The notes below the pieces were generated by a model. That model was not told where the DNA came from, did not search any database, and worked only from the letters and a program-made list of their open reading frames with translations. From contig JAPQWV010000737.1 of NCBI GenBank assembly GCA_027422505.1, positions 186,001-250,000 on the forward strand: DNA of 64,000 bases, in the 5' to 3' direction. Positions 25,629 to 37,679 of the stretch are shown one piece after another; within the stretch, counting starts at the first letter, position 1, and each line of letters starts with the position of its first letter. The stretch is from Craterostigma plantagineum. Lineage: Eukaryota > Streptophyta > Magnoliopsida > Lamiales > Linderniaceae. The translations under genes and the position numbers were made by a program.

Positions 25629-27690
25629 AATCCTCAAACTCAGATCAATTCTGTGTAAGTAATATAATATATCCATGATTGAATTAAGTTTCTAAATTGT
25701 TTATATTATTCTCTTTTTTTCTCCCAAAGAGTGTTTCGCTCTTTTGATGATGAGACAACTTGTTTGGATGGGATTCTTAATAAGTAATTCTGTTTTGACT
25801 TTGACATATTCGATTTGTGCTTTCACGTTTCTGTTTGATTTATTTATTCCTTTTCGTTGCTTTATCTGAGAATTTTATAAATCCAGCACGAAGCGTATTG
25901 TAATTGTTATTGTTGGAATTTTGGTTCTTTGAAGCAACGATTATATTTGAGGTGCGACTCAAGTAATTAATTTAATTTATCTTAAGAGCAAAGAAATAGA
26001 AAACTCATTATATATTTGTTTACGGCAATTGACTGACTTTAGGACAAATGTTTGTCAAATGTCACCTAAATGCCTTTCACGCGTTTTATGTAGATTTACC
26101 CGAACTCTTGAACAATTCTCATATGAATGCAACTCAAGACTGATAAGTGCTTATTCGTTGTAATAAATAGTGTTGGTAAGTTTGGTGGATATTTCTTAAT
26201 ATAGCATTTTCTGCACAACAATGTGCAATATATATACAATAATATTTTAATCTAGAATTACTTTCAAATGAAATTTTAGGATAAAATTGAGATAAACAAG
26301 AATTTAGAATAAAATCTATAAAAATTGATAACAGCTTTTAAATATCCCCCTCACTTGATATATAGTATGGATATATATGGGATGTGTGTCTTAGTATTAA
26401 ACACTTATTTTCCTCAAATGAAACAATAATCTTTTAATAGGATAATCTTGAAGCTAAATAATTAAAATATGTCGACTCGATCGTAGAGTCTGCAGCTATA
26501 GATGTGAAATGGTAATTGTGGCAAGATTGAATTCGGCATTAATATCAATTATTGATGCTTATCGGGTCTCATGCAATCACTCCAAACTTAGATTTCGGAC
26601 GGAATAATACGACTGAAAACGATTGACAGAAAAAGGATTTTATTTTAGTCATACATTACGTGGGTGTCTTGTCAATTTTGAGTAAAAATTGTTATTGTTA
26701 TCTAATCAATGGTTGCGTTACATCTTTCCGCAGTAAATTGCTATTCATTGTATACGAAGACAAAACTTACTAGTTCAAAGAAGTATCTCATTCTCAAAAA
26801 TCTCATATTTATGGAATTCATAAATCGTCGTGTTTTTATTTCTACTTATTCTTTGAAAAATATTGTATGAACGATGGAGATTTCATTTTGTTGTCTCCAA
26901 TGGAAACAGTTGTAGCATGATATTTCTATGTAGCATTCAAACACAGTGATAAAATCGAAAGGGCCATAGTAAGTCTTCTATCGCTTTTCTTCAATAGACA
27001 GCTACAATCGATGTTAACATATACTCTCCCCATTTCTTGTCTTTTATTATCATTTCAATGTGAATATCACAAAGTATTGGGATTATTTTTTTCTAGAAAA
27101 AAAAACAGGAAAAAAAAAATATTCAGGAAAATACCTCTCATTAAATTGCAGTCTCATAAAATCTTGTTTGACAATATAGTCTGTCTCCGTTTCAAGACTA
27201 TTTCGGCTTCTGATTAACCATGTCGATCGTAAACATTATGATACATTTCGTTTAAATTTTAATTCGAGCTCATATATAGTATTTTAAAATTTGACAAACA
27301 CATAAATAATTTGCAAATCCAATTTTTAATATAGTTATGGTAATTTCATCGAACGACCTAACTCATGCACTCAAATGGCCCACTTTCGCAAGTCAATCGA
27401 ACTTGAGCCAGGATAAGTGGAAGAGGAATGCAAAAAACGAACTGCAATCAACAAGTAATGCTATTTTTCCGAAAAAAAAAAACCAAGAATTTATTCAACA
27501 CTTTCCACTAATAAACACTAGAGGAAATAAATAAAAGAAGTCAGCCTATAAACATAAGCTTGTTCACATTCCAAAAACCTCAGCTTCTCCCCTCCAATCC
27601 ATCCCCTATATATAAAACCCTAAATTCTTCTTCTCATCATACAAACCATAGTAAGTAACCCATAGTTCTTATCATTTTTTTTTTCTAATA
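25629..27690. other. Intergenic: ATG8 3' region and GDSL promoter
   Basis: The first 200-300 bp are probably ATG8 3'UTR. The rest is AT-rich with no transposon ends or coding exons recognised. Immediately upstream of the GDSL start, CTATATATAAAACCC at about 27606-27620 is a good TATA box, roughly 75-80 bp before the ATG at 27691. Confidence 0.5.
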
Positions 27691-28756
27691 ATGGGTTCTA
27701 TTTCATGTGGGAAAAGACTACTAATAAGTAATACAAAGTTTTGTTTTCTATATTTCTATTCTGCGTTTATTCTATCAACGATCCACAATTCGAGGGCTCA
27801 AAGCGTGCGAGCGTTGTATGTGTTTGGCGACTCATTAGTAGACGTCGGAAATAACAATCATTTGCAGCTCTCTCTTATCAAAGCCAATATACCTTACAAT
27901 GGGATAGATTATCCAGGAAATAAAGCTACTGGGAGATTCTCAAATGGCAAGAATGCTGCTGATTTTGCAGGTAACAATAATATGATTCTTATTACTCTTT
28001 TTTTAGTCGTGTAATAAAAACATTTCTGTGTTTTTATCTGAAGTGAATTGATTAAAATAAAAAATTAACAGCTGAGAAGTTGGGATTGTCGAGCCCTCCG
28101 CCATACCTTGCTCGGCCTAACGATGTATACGTTAAAGGCGTAAGCTTTGCCTCTGGCGGGGCCGGAATTTTTAACACTACATCACAAGATCAAGGAAATA
28201 TCGTAAGTTACCTATGTAATATTAATATGTATTCATATTTCTATTTTTAATTTAAGTAGAGATGGTAATAATATACCACAGATGGCAGATTCATGCATTT
28301 CTTAGTTATTCCTGGATTTTTTTTTAAAAAAAATAGCCGTAAAAAAATCCCCTAGCCAAAACTTAGTAGCTCAACGTAGATATTCTGTTAATTTAAATAT
28401 TACCAAAATAGTTCTGTTTTTTTAATTTAAATAGCCCATCTTTAGAAATATTGGATTTATTGAGCTGACAAATTGGCTATTTTTATAATAGTCGTAAAAA
28501 AATCCCCGAGCCAAGCAGCTCAACCAACGTAGATATTTCTATTCATTTAATATTACAAAATAGTTCTGTTTTCTAAAATTAAATAGCCCATCTTTCGCTT
28601 GGAAATATTAGATTTATTGGGCTTATAAATGGGGTATATTGGGCGGGTCGGAATAACTATCAGCTTAAAAAGGGAAAGGCCCAAATATTTAAATTCCTTA
28701 AAAACAAATTAAAATTTAAGAAAAAAATTATTGCGGTGAGCGTGGATCGAACACGC

Positions 28757-28799
<43 letters not shown>

Positions 28800-30394
28800 C
28801 CCGCTTGCTTTTTTCAGGTCATGCAAATATTTTGTCATGTTATTTACTGAAGCTCATCGTGTAAATTTAATCTTCCAATTATCCTTCATTTAATTACAAT
28901 TTAATTCTTTAACTCTTTAATTTATTTCTAAATACAATTTTTAAATAATTTATCATTTCACTGTTTGATTACTTTTTAAACAATATTTCTTTTATATTTT
29001 AAATTGCAATTTCATCAAACATTGTAAATTATAAATAACTGAAAATATAAAATATAATTATAACACATAGGTGCATAACATACTAGTAATGTGATATGGG
29101 TTAATTTATTACAACAATACAAAATCATTGCCATGCAACTAACAGAGAATGTCGTGTATTTATGGTGTTTTTGCAGAAACGTACGATTCCATTGCCGCAG
29201 CAAGTATCATACTTCTCAAGCGTGCGCCAAGGCCTAATCAAGCAAATGGGCTCGCCCAGCGCCGCCGACGAACACCTCTCAAAATCGATCTTCGCAGTCG
29301 TAATTGGAAGCAACGACATCATCGGCTACTTCAACGACGGCTCCGAAGCCTCTAAGAAGACCGCTCCTCAGCAGTACGTCGATCAAATGCTCTCCGCCTT
29401 CAAAGACGTGCTCAAGGTAAAACGACAGCGATCGTTCAATATATTCTCTCCGCCTTCTTTTTTCGTCGTCTAATATGTAGAAAGTTAAAACATTATTAGG
29501 GAATATATGGCCTCGGAGGCCGTAAGTTCGTAATCATCGGTCTGTCTCCCATCGGCTGCGCTCCCAAGCAGAGGTTTCGGAGCGAGAAAGACGAGTGTAG
29601 AGAGGACGTAAACTATTGGTCGAAGAAGTACAACGAAGGGCTCGTGCAGATGCTGAGGGGTTTGAAGTCGTCCCAACTCGCCGACTTCCACTACTCTTAT
29701 TTCGATGTTTATTCCGTCTTCGAAAACTTCATCGCCCGCCCGGCCTACTATGGTAAAGATTCTGAACTCGAATCTCCAAAGTTTTCATTGCTTTTATTTG
29801 TGTCATCGTTTAGGTTGGGTAGCAATATAGGGACATCGAACTTAGGAGTTGACATTACAACAGGGATATTATCTTTATGCAATTTAGGGACATTTTACAA
29901 CCCTTGATTTTGACCCACGTTCTAGCGTTTCGGCGCATAATTGTAAGGGTTCCGAAGGATGCATTATACGGACAGTAACTTTTTTAAAACCAAGCTGAGA
30001 TAAAATCCAGATTCCAGCGAGCAATGTCTCTAAATTACTTAATTTTGGAGTTATCCTCCCTACAAACTGACGCCTGCTATAATTCAAACCCTCCACAATT
30101 ACAAGATCGAAAATATAATTAACTCTTTATATATAAACTAACTGGCGTATGCATGTACGTATGTGCGATTTAGGCTTCAATGAGACGAAGACGGCTTGCT
30201 GTGGGCTCGGGAGATTGCGTGCGCAGCTTCCATGCACGCCGCTCGCGCTTTTTTGCAAAGAGAGAAGCAGTCACCTTTTTTGGGACATATACCATCCAAC
30301 CGAGGCGACTGCTCGGATGTTCATCGATATGCTTTTCCAAGGGTCGGAATTATATGTTTCGCCCGTCACCGTTCAGCAGCTCATTGCAGCGTAG
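27691..30394 (+). CDS. GDSL esterase/lipase, secreted
   Basis: Five exons, 27691-27970, 28072-28202, 29177-29416, 29500-29752 and 30174-30394, encode 374 residues, usual for the plant family. The N-terminus has a hydrophobic signal segment ([12 protein letters not shown]). Block I is [14 protein letters not shown] with the nucleophilic serine. Block II glycine lies in VSFASGGAG. Block III is GSNDI. Block V is WDIYHPTE with the catalytic Asp and His. Family members hydrolyse acyl esters of lipids, cutin or cell-wall esters in the apoplast; the substrate here cannot be told. Intron 2 (974 bp) carries an antisense tRNA gene and a tandem duplication. Intron 4 carries a MITE. The coding frame is intact. 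Confidence 0.93.
28335..28630. repeat. Tandem duplication in GDSL intron 2
   Basis: Two diverged copies of a block of about 140-155 bp, 28335-28489 and 28490-28630. Each starts AG(C/T)CGTAAAAAAATCCCC and runs through CAAAATAGTTCTGTTTT and AATAGCCCATCTTT to GATTTATTG. Confidence 0.75.
28721..28727 (-). terminator. RNA polymerase III terminator of tRNA-Phe
   Basis: Seven Ts on the minus strand, beginning four bases after the tRNA 3' end. Confidence 0.9.
28732..28804 (-). tRNA. tRNA-Phe (anticodon GAA)
   Basis: Read on the minus strand it begins GCGGGGATAGCTCAGTTGG and ends with the acceptor strand TCACCGC plus discriminator A (28732). The anticodon loop CTGAAGA is closed by TCAGA/TCTGA. The T-arm is GCGTG TTCGATC CACGC. 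A-box (TAGCTCAGTTGG) and B-box (TTCGATC) promoters are intact. No intron. It matches the plant cytosolic tRNA-Phe I know, including the G-A mismatch at position 5-68 of the acceptor stem. It lies inside intron 2 of the GDSL gene in antisense orientation. Confidence 0.97.
29874..30042. mobile_element. MITE in GDSL intron 4 (same family as 21123-21299)
   Basis: The left end TTATGCAATTTAGGGACATT is matched in inverted orientation by the right end (AATGTCTCTAAATTACTTAA). Length is about 169 bp. Internal sequence GGCGCATAATTGTAAGG resembles the B3GALT intron copy. A third partial match, AGCAATATAGGGACATCG, lies just upstream at 29821-29838. Confidence 0.7.
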
Positions 30395-31054
30395 GGACTT
30401 CTATAGAGTTTTCGAAGCTTGCCGATATAATTATTTGGAGATCTTTTTTGAAGCTGTATTATTGTTGTGTCTACGTACAACTTTTTCGTAACTCAATTCA
30501 ATGCAACAGTTTTCGTAGTCATATGATAAAGCAGTAGCAGATCTGTCGTTACGGGCGTAAAATCAACTCTCAATCAAATGATAGGTAGAAAGATTGATTA
30601 TCAGGCAAATGAGAGAGCATAACTCATTTATTTGGAAGCCAAATGATATACATACATACAATACAAACCAACTCTGTTATTATGAGTCACCTCTGTGGGA
30701 CCTGTTGATCAAAGGACGAAATTTGAGTTCAGTTTATGAGAATAGACATAATTTAACGGTGTTCTCGCTGCCATAGTACTTTGGAGTTTGGACAAGAAAT
30801 GAATGTAGTAACTTAGTAGGATTACCATTTTAAGACAACGGAGGAAAAAAAAAACAGAAACGAAAGAAGTCCCCTCTTCAATTACCATTTTAAGACAACG
30901 GAGGAAAAAAAAAACAGAAACGAAAGAAGCCCCCTCTTCAATTTTCAAAATTTAGCATGTTATACACACCTTTCAAAGACTATTTGAGAACAAAATAAAG
31001 ATCTAGGATTCTCTCATTTCGAAATAAATAACCTGGATCAGAATATCAACAGAT
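30395..31054. other. Convergent 3' flanks of GDSL gene and RRP15
   Basis: No coding exon is seen. It holds the GDSL 3'UTR at left, a 60-bp tandem duplication at 30821-30940, and the RRP15 3'UTR at right. Confidence 0.5.
30821..30940. repeat. 60-bp tandem duplication
   Basis: 30821-30880 and 30881-30940 are almost identical (ATTACCATTTTAAGACAACG and onward). The only difference I found is T/C near the end of the unit (AAGTCCCC against AAGCCCCC). The near identity suggests a recent event or an assembly artefact. Confidence 0.95.
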
Positions 31055-32839
31055 TTATTCGTCATCTGAGGAATCTGACTCGGATTGTCTTGCCATGTCA
31101 TCAGCAGCGTTTGTATCCTAAAAGCACAGGTTCACAAGCCTTAGCGCATTTAAAAATAAGATTTAACAATGAGAAGGAAAAGGAACATAAAAGCATTCCA
31201 ATTTAAATTGCGATGAACTCGTAAGTTTAATCTGTTCTTGGTCTTCACAAGATCAAACCAAGTACAACTGATCATCTATTCAATATTTTGGAACGACGTA
31301 GGGGCTTTTAAGGAAATTTTGTTACCTGGATTTTATCCCAATCTTTCAGTTTGGGATTAGTTAGCATGTAATTATCACGCAGAGGAGCCCAAGCAGGAGC
31401 TTCACCAACCTACAAGTTGCCAAATCAGAGTAACTTAGCTGAAAAATCAAGTGATCAAAATTAACGGTTAACAGTGTTATGGTTCATCGTATCTATTTTA
31501 ATGATTAAAATAGATGTGCATTAAGAAAAATAACCTTAACTACTGTCCCAACCGACTGGGTTCCAGTCTTGCTAAGCTCCGAGAAGAAGGCGTCCTTTCT
31601 CCGTTTCTTTATCACTGAAGTATGTATTGCCATTAGGAAATTAAACATAGTCGGGAAAATTACTCAATCGTCATTGAGTGATGCGATGTATGTTATATTA
31701 ATGAAAACGGGTCATACTTTTCTCATCCTTCGACCTTGATGGATTTAAACCTTTTTGAGCACTTTGGGATTTGCTCACCTACACAAAAGGCAGAAGGAAA
31801 ATGTACTATGAAGAAGCTAAACTTCCATACAACATATGGACTCATGGGTACTGATAAAAAGCAGCAAACACAACTTACAGCATTGAACAACTTGACGACT
31901 GAACTCCATTAGCATCCAATGAACATTAACAGAACACGGTCAGTCTCTATCACGAGAAATAAGCTTATCTTGTAATATTCGAAGCTATACGAAAAAATTA
32001 CCTCCTTTGGTTGCCACCCCAAGCAAGAACTTTTCATGGGCATCCAAATAATTAGCAGGCTTGACATGTCCTTTCTCCCGGACCTTCATCAAAACAGGCC
32101 ACGCATATAACCAAAAAATTAGTATTCATGATCGTAAAGAACAAATAAGAAAATCAGACAAACATATCAATCTATACCAAATGTTTCTCCTTCTTGACTT
32201 CTCCTTTAACTTTCCTCTCAGCTTCATCTTCAGCAAGCTTCTCTGCAATTAACTTCTTATGCGCAGACAACACAGGACCCTACACCAACAAACCCAAGAA
32301 AAGAATATATATATATTATAGAAAAAACTCACGACCTTTTTACGAAAGCACATGAAAGACATTATCAGGAAACAAAAACTTATCCCAACTCACCAACACG
32401 TCGTCTTCACCGCTCTTCTTCACAATCTTCTTAAACGCCAACTTAAAAGCATGAATACCCTCGGTGAATTTCATCACCCAGGCTGGATCTCGTCATCTTC
32501 ATCGTCCGAAACACCCACGTCATTCCTTTCAAATCCAGTGTTTCTCTCTGCTGCCACATCGTCAGCCGAAATTGCACCGTCAGAATCAGCATCACTTCCA
32601 TCATCGATCCCAAGAGACTGATGTCGATTACGTTCGCCTAAGTCCTCGTCATCTTCGTCCGAATTGTAGTCTCTTGCTCTTTTCCGGAACAATTTCTTCA
32701 TTTTCTTATCAATCTTCAACTTCTTCGCAGCTCCTTCCTGGATTTTCATCTTTCTTTTCTTGGCCATGCTTTGCTTCTTTTTCGATGACGTTCTTCTCTT
32801 GCGCTCGTGACGTTCAGGCACTTGCTCTACTTCCGCCAT
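31055..32839 (-). CDS. RRP15: RRP15-like ribosome biogenesis protein, with an apparent one-base frameshift
   Basis: Eight exons in transcript order: 32394-32839, 32178-32279, 32002-32083, 31879-31898, 31718-31778, 31535-31614, 31326-31409, 31055-31117, encoding about 312 residues. The N-terminus is very basic (RHERKRRTSSKKKQSMAKKR) and likely directs nucleolar localisation; acidic tracts follow (YNSDEDDEDLGE). The conserved core is KFTEGIHAFKLAFKKIVKKS, GPVLSAHKKLIAEKLAE, GVATKG, KKRRKDAFFSELSKTGTQSV and LRDNYMLTNPKLKDWDKIQ. RRP15 acts in the nucleolus in 27S pre-rRNA processing for the 60S subunit. The frame breaks within exon 1: after QPG (GGG at 32477-32479) the next base is missing, so the reading hits TGA while the conserved KFTEG continues one base out. 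ATG 32839 was chosen over the in-frame 32878 because homologues begin near MAEVEQ. Confidence 0.88.
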
Positions 32840-34139
32840 AATCGAAGAATTGAACGTAATTCCCAACGACAAAACCAAAGGGCGGGTCAGAGGGTCGGCG
32901 GCCGGCGATAGAAGGGTGTTTCGTGGCGTCGAAAGGATAGTTTTGAGACGATTGGTGCGGAGGAAGAAGATTAAGAAAAGCCCTAAACTGACTTCTTAGT
33001 GGACTGGACTATATTTTATATATATTATTACTCTATTACCTAAGCCCACATTCTATTTAAATTACTAGTCTCTTTTAGTAAGGCACAGGCCTTTACATAA
33101 ACGGTCAAATTGGTAGAAATTGGTCGGTCATTTTTCTATTTATTTACAGAAAAAAAAAAAAAAAGTTAAAAACTCACCACTACATATAAGAACTGCGGGA
33201 AACTGTCAAGTTTAACTGCCATATAATATTCTAGAAACTGAACATGGGATTGAACGGGCATTTTGCTAGTCGTTTTTGCTGCATTACCTTTTATATAACT
33301 AGTTTTTTTACCCGTGCAAATGCACGGTATTAAATATATATAATTATTATTTAATGGTAGAATATTAAATTATATATTTAGAGTGGATAGTTATTGTACA
33401 ACATGGGATAATGAGTAGTTTTTATTGTTTATATTTTATTTATTATAATTAATTATATTTGCCATGTGTCGCAATGAGACATTTCTATTCTTATATAAGA
33501 AATATTATGATTTCGTTGCAAAAATTTGATATGTTGGTCATACTATGAAGCTGTGCCTGTGTGTGTCAATGGAGTCTTGGCCCTGGCGATGAGTTGGAAG
33601 AAGAAGATAAATTTAGGGTTATAAAAGGTATTTCGTCAATTGGGCTTGTTTTTTTATTTTGGGCCATTTTGTATATTAAAAGATGCTTTACTTATATATT
33701 GGGTGTTTTCCCCTTTTAGCCCATTTTTGTAATAATAACTAATACGTAATTAGTAGCGAGGGCCATTATTATCATTGTACAAAAATTAATATATAAAAAT
33801 AAGGGAAAATGCGACTAACAGAAGAGAAGCGCGCGGCACGAAGGCACCGTTGCCATTAAGACTTCAATTTGAACTTTGAAGGTTTACTATCTTCTATGGA
33901 TATTATTTATTTAGTTATTGTTTAAGCTATCTTTATTTACTTATCATTTACGTTTTTTTACTATTTATTTATATTGTTAGTTTTAGACAATATTTCCTTA
34001 AGTTTCACATTTCGTTTCAAATTGAATATTTTTTTTAAAAAACTGTATATGCATTTCTTACATTTACGCAGGAGTGAACTATGCATAAATGGATTGTTAA
34101 AATATGAAGTAACTCATAATTATCTCCAAAAAGTATATA
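32840..34139. other. Intergenic, RRP15 upstream
   Basis: The first 150 bp are the probable RRP15 5'UTR and promoter. The rest is AT-rich, with no exon or transposon boundary recognised before the Stowaway-like MITE. Confidence 0.45.
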
Positions 34140-34382
34140 TTCCTTCCGTCCCGGTAACTTAATCAAATAAGTTGCCGGACACGTAAATTAAGGTGGTATT
34201 ATTATAATAATATAGTACAATGAAAAGGTAATAAAGTATATATTTTTACACGTCTTTTAATAATATTTAATATTATTATTTTGATTATTTGTGATAGTTT
34301 TTTTGCTAAATAAGGAAAGGTGATAAAATTAGTGGGCCGCCCGAAATGGCAAAATGTGATAAAATTAGTGGGACGGAGGGAG
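34140..34382. mobile_element. Stowaway-like (Tc1/mariner) MITE
   Basis: The left end TTCCTTCCGTCCC and right end GGGACGGAGGGAG are inverted, each bordered by TA (34138-34139 and 34383-34384). This is the CTCCCTCCGTCCC signature of plant Stowaway elements. Length is about 243 bp, non-coding. A short internal duplication, GATAAAATTAGTGGG, is seen near the right end. Confidence 0.85.
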
Positions 34383-34989
34383 TACATTTTTATCGTAGTT
34401 TTTATGAAGATCGAAGTGGTATAAAAGGTCAAATGGATGTGAAATTTTCAAATAGCGGTATTGTTGATGATCCGACGTTACGTATGGAGCCCCCCCAGTC
34501 ACTAAATCCTGGGTCCGCCTCTGCTTCCTAACCCCCATCCTTAATATAACAGAACTGATAATAAATAAATATCTCATATCAATGTTAACTAAAAATAGAT
34601 GGGTAAATTAGAAGGCCGTTTTTTCAATTTATGGACCCCTCTTCATATAGCATATGGAAGCCCACGTTAATGTAAATAAATAAAATTTGATTTTTATTAT
34701 AATTTTTTGGACTATTTTTATTAATTACATGATATTGGGCCACAAAATAATGGATTAAAATCCATTAAGAGGGCATGAACTTAAAATGGGAATCCCAAAA
34801 TGAACCAGAAAAAATTGAGTCCTAGACTCCTAGCCATGAAGCACCTGTCTGAAACCCGACCCTGGACAGTAATTAATTAAAGGGTGAATTCCGTATCAGG
34901 CACTTTGAACTTTTGAACTTTCTTATCAGTATCCCTGGCAAAAATTATTCCTTATCAGTACCCATCTGCGAAAAAGTTGCTTGTTTAAT

Positions 34990-35678
34990 ACCCCAAACAG
35001 TAAACGAACGGAAATACCCTTTTCTGATATTAAATTGGACATCATACCAACTGTTTTGATTATTATACCAACTGTTATTCTAATTATACCAACTGTTATC
35101 ATTATTATACCAACTGTTATAGTGTACAAATCTGTTAGTACAATTACAACAACAATTGATTCTACAGTTTCTGGTTTAATTTCAAAATCAGTTGGTATAT
35201 AACGTTCAATTTCATTGTATAAAATTCGAATAACGTTATTTACTGGTATCATAACCAAAACATATGATATAATTTCTACATATTTCTGGTATAATAGCAA
35301 AATCAGTTGGTATAACGTCCAATTTCGCTGTAAATTACAATAATCCAATTTAAATTGGACATCATACCAACTGTTTTGATTATTATACCAACTGCTATTC
35401 TAATTATACCAATTGTTATCATTATTATACAAACTGACATGGTGTACAAATCTGTTGGTATAATTACGACAACTAATTGGTATAATTTCTGCAGTTTCTG
35501 GTATAATTTCAACATCAGTGGGTATAACGTCAAATTCCACTGTATAAAATTTGAATAACGTTATTTACTGGTATAATAACCATGTATAATAGCAAAATCA
35601 GTTGGTATTTCATTGTAAATTATAGTAACGCTATTTAAATTGGACACCATACCAACTGTTTTGATTATTATACCAATC
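34990..35678. repeat. Repeated ATACCAACTGTTAT units in the Mutator-like element, left part
   Basis: Many copies of ATACCAACTGTTAT and its inverse TTGGTATAATT. A block of about 300 bp starting TTAAATTGGACATCATACC is repeated (about 35030, 35350 and 35638). The same motifs resume right of the nested insertion. Confidence 0.85.
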
Positions 35679-36794
35679 TGATGCGTTTCAAAAAATCGCC
35701 CTTCACATTCACGCGCAAAGTAGACCGTTTATTCCCATTGTCATCGTGGATTGCCTGAAATATCAAAGAAAACGAGCTAGAAAGGCGCCGTTTCGGCAAC
35801 GTCCCTCCGACGCTCAAGTCAGATAATCATCTTTGTCATAAAAACGGATAATTACAGGTGTTAGGCTCAGAGGACAATTACAGTGTTCGTAAAAGCATAC
35901 CTACGAAATGACTCGACTGTTACCTTTTTATACTAATCTCATTTTGCCTTGCCTTGACCTGGTCATCACCCTAGCCCGCTTCTTTCGCGGCCTTCTCGCG
36001 ACAACGTGGTCTTCCCCACGCTCTCTTTCCCTCCTTCCTTCGATTCTTCCCATGACTGCTTCTTCTCGAATGAAACCCCCTTGTCCGAGCTTCCCCTATC
36101 CTTCTCGAGGACGTCGGTTATACCCGCCCTCTTTCTCTTCGCGACTCAGGGTCGATCGGTTCGACCCGCCCACTTTGCTTTGGGGTTGAATCACTCAGCT
36201 CGTTCTCGCCGACCTGTTCGGCCCGTTCCCTATTGTCTCTTCTCGGGGTCTCTCAGGCCGTCCTCTCGAGGCTCTTTTCCCTTCCACCTCGGGCTATTTC
36301 CTTGTTCTCGGGCTCGCCTTCGGTGTTATCCGCTTCTTTCCCCGGTTCTCCTCTCCTCATCAAGTGTATAGTTTGTAGTAATCGAGCGTATAAGAGCAAA
36401 ATGAGATCAGCGATCCCCCTTTAACCGAAATGGAGATGAGCCTTTTATAATATGGCTTCCACGTGAGTTACCAAACCTACCCCATGAAGTGAGTGGGTTT
36501 GCATCACTATGCAAGTGGGAGTAGTTGGTTTTAATACCTTTGACTAAGTCCCTACGTATAGTAACTACCTTACGAAAGAGTTATTCATCGTCTCAGGACC
36601 TTTTACGAAGCTCTCAAGCGGCCCCCACCCCGAGCAAGGCCTTACCTCTCGGGTAGAGCTTCTTTATGCGTAGACCCGCTTGGGATGTTTTTCGCGGGGT
36701 GTCGTTCCCTCCTCGGGAGGTATTTCCGCGGGGAATGTTACCCGCCTATTTCGGTTAAACTCGAATATTGGACCGGTTAAATCCGGAGATAACA
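35679..36794 (-). repeat. 3' LTR of the outer LTR element
   Basis: About 1.1 kb and homologous to 53664-54772. On the minus strand it starts TGTTATCTCCGG and ends GCATCA. A minus-strand TATA box (TATTATAAAAGG) is near 36435-36446. Open frames here on the plus strand are chance frames in C/T-rich sequence. Confidence 0.9.
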
Positions 36795-36811
36795 ATAGTC
36801 CCCCAAAAAAT
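36795..36811 (-). other. Polypurine tract of the outer element
   Basis: Minus strand ATTTTTTGGGGGACTAT directly before the 3' LTR. The G-rich core is the usual second-strand primer. Confidence 0.7.
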
Positions 36812-36924
36812 AGTCAAAAGAGTGTAGTGAGTTGTTCGTGGACCCTTGACCTCTTGTTACTCGATCATGTTTACCCGGGCATGTACCTAAGCAATTTAAT
36901 TCATTCGTTCGATATTTTTCGTTC

Positions 36925-37600
36925 GTCTAAGCTAAGAGTTCGAGCCTCGCCTCATTCATCGAGACTTTATGAATTTCGCCTCATTCACTGAGACTTTAAG
37001 AATTTTGCCTCATTCATCGAGACTTTAAGAATTTCGCCTCATTCGAGGGGTTAGGAATTTTCGTGCCTCGTTCGTCGAGGACTTTTTCGTGCCTCGCTCG
37101 TCGAGGACTTTCTCGTGCCTCACTCGTCGAGGACTTGGGAACTCATTCATCAAGGACTCTAGGAATTTTCGTGCCTCATTCTCCGAGGACTTTTTCGTGC
37201 CTCACTCGTCGAGGACTTGGGAATTTCCGTGCCTCATTCATCGAGGACTTTAGCAATTTTCGTGCCTCATTTGTTGAGGACTTTAGAAATTTTCGTGCCT
37301 CACTCGTCGAGGACCTGGGAATTTTCGTGCCTCCTCGAGGACTTTAGGGATTTTCGTGCCTTATTCGTCGAGGACTTGTCGAGGACTTGGGAATTTTCGT
37401 GCCTCATTCGTCGAGCACTTGGGAGTTTTCGTGCCTCCTCGAGGACTTTAGGGATTTCGTGCCTCATTCGTCGAGGACTTTAGAATTTTCGTGCCTCACT
37501 CGTCAAGGACTTAGGAATTTTCGTGCGTCATTCGTCGAGGACTTGGGAATTTTCGTGCCTCATTCATCGAGGACTTGGATCATTTTCCTCGTTTCATCTG
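36925..37600. repeat. Tandem array 1 in the outer element (TCGTGCCTCATTCGTCGAGG units)
   Basis: About 15-20 imperfect units of roughly 25-50 bp. Each has a CCTC...GAGGAC core flanked by GGAATTTTCGTG. Units contain the short dyad CCTC(N)GAGG. The apparent open frames across it are periodic artefacts. Confidence 0.9.
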
Positions 37601-37679
37601 AGGTCTTGCCGGAACTTAAACCAGTTTCACTTTGTCGAGCAGTCATCGTGCCTCGCGTGAGGACTTATTTCAATTTTAC

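Noticed and set aside
34980..35560. Ile/Thr/Pro-rich open frames in both directions
   Set aside because: Products of the ATACCAACTGTTAT repeat; no protein resemblance.
36006..36371. Open frames in the C/T-rich LTR (also near 53894-54401)
   Set aside because: They lie inside both LTRs, are low-complexity Ser/Pro/Leu, and run opposite to the element's transcription. Not genes.
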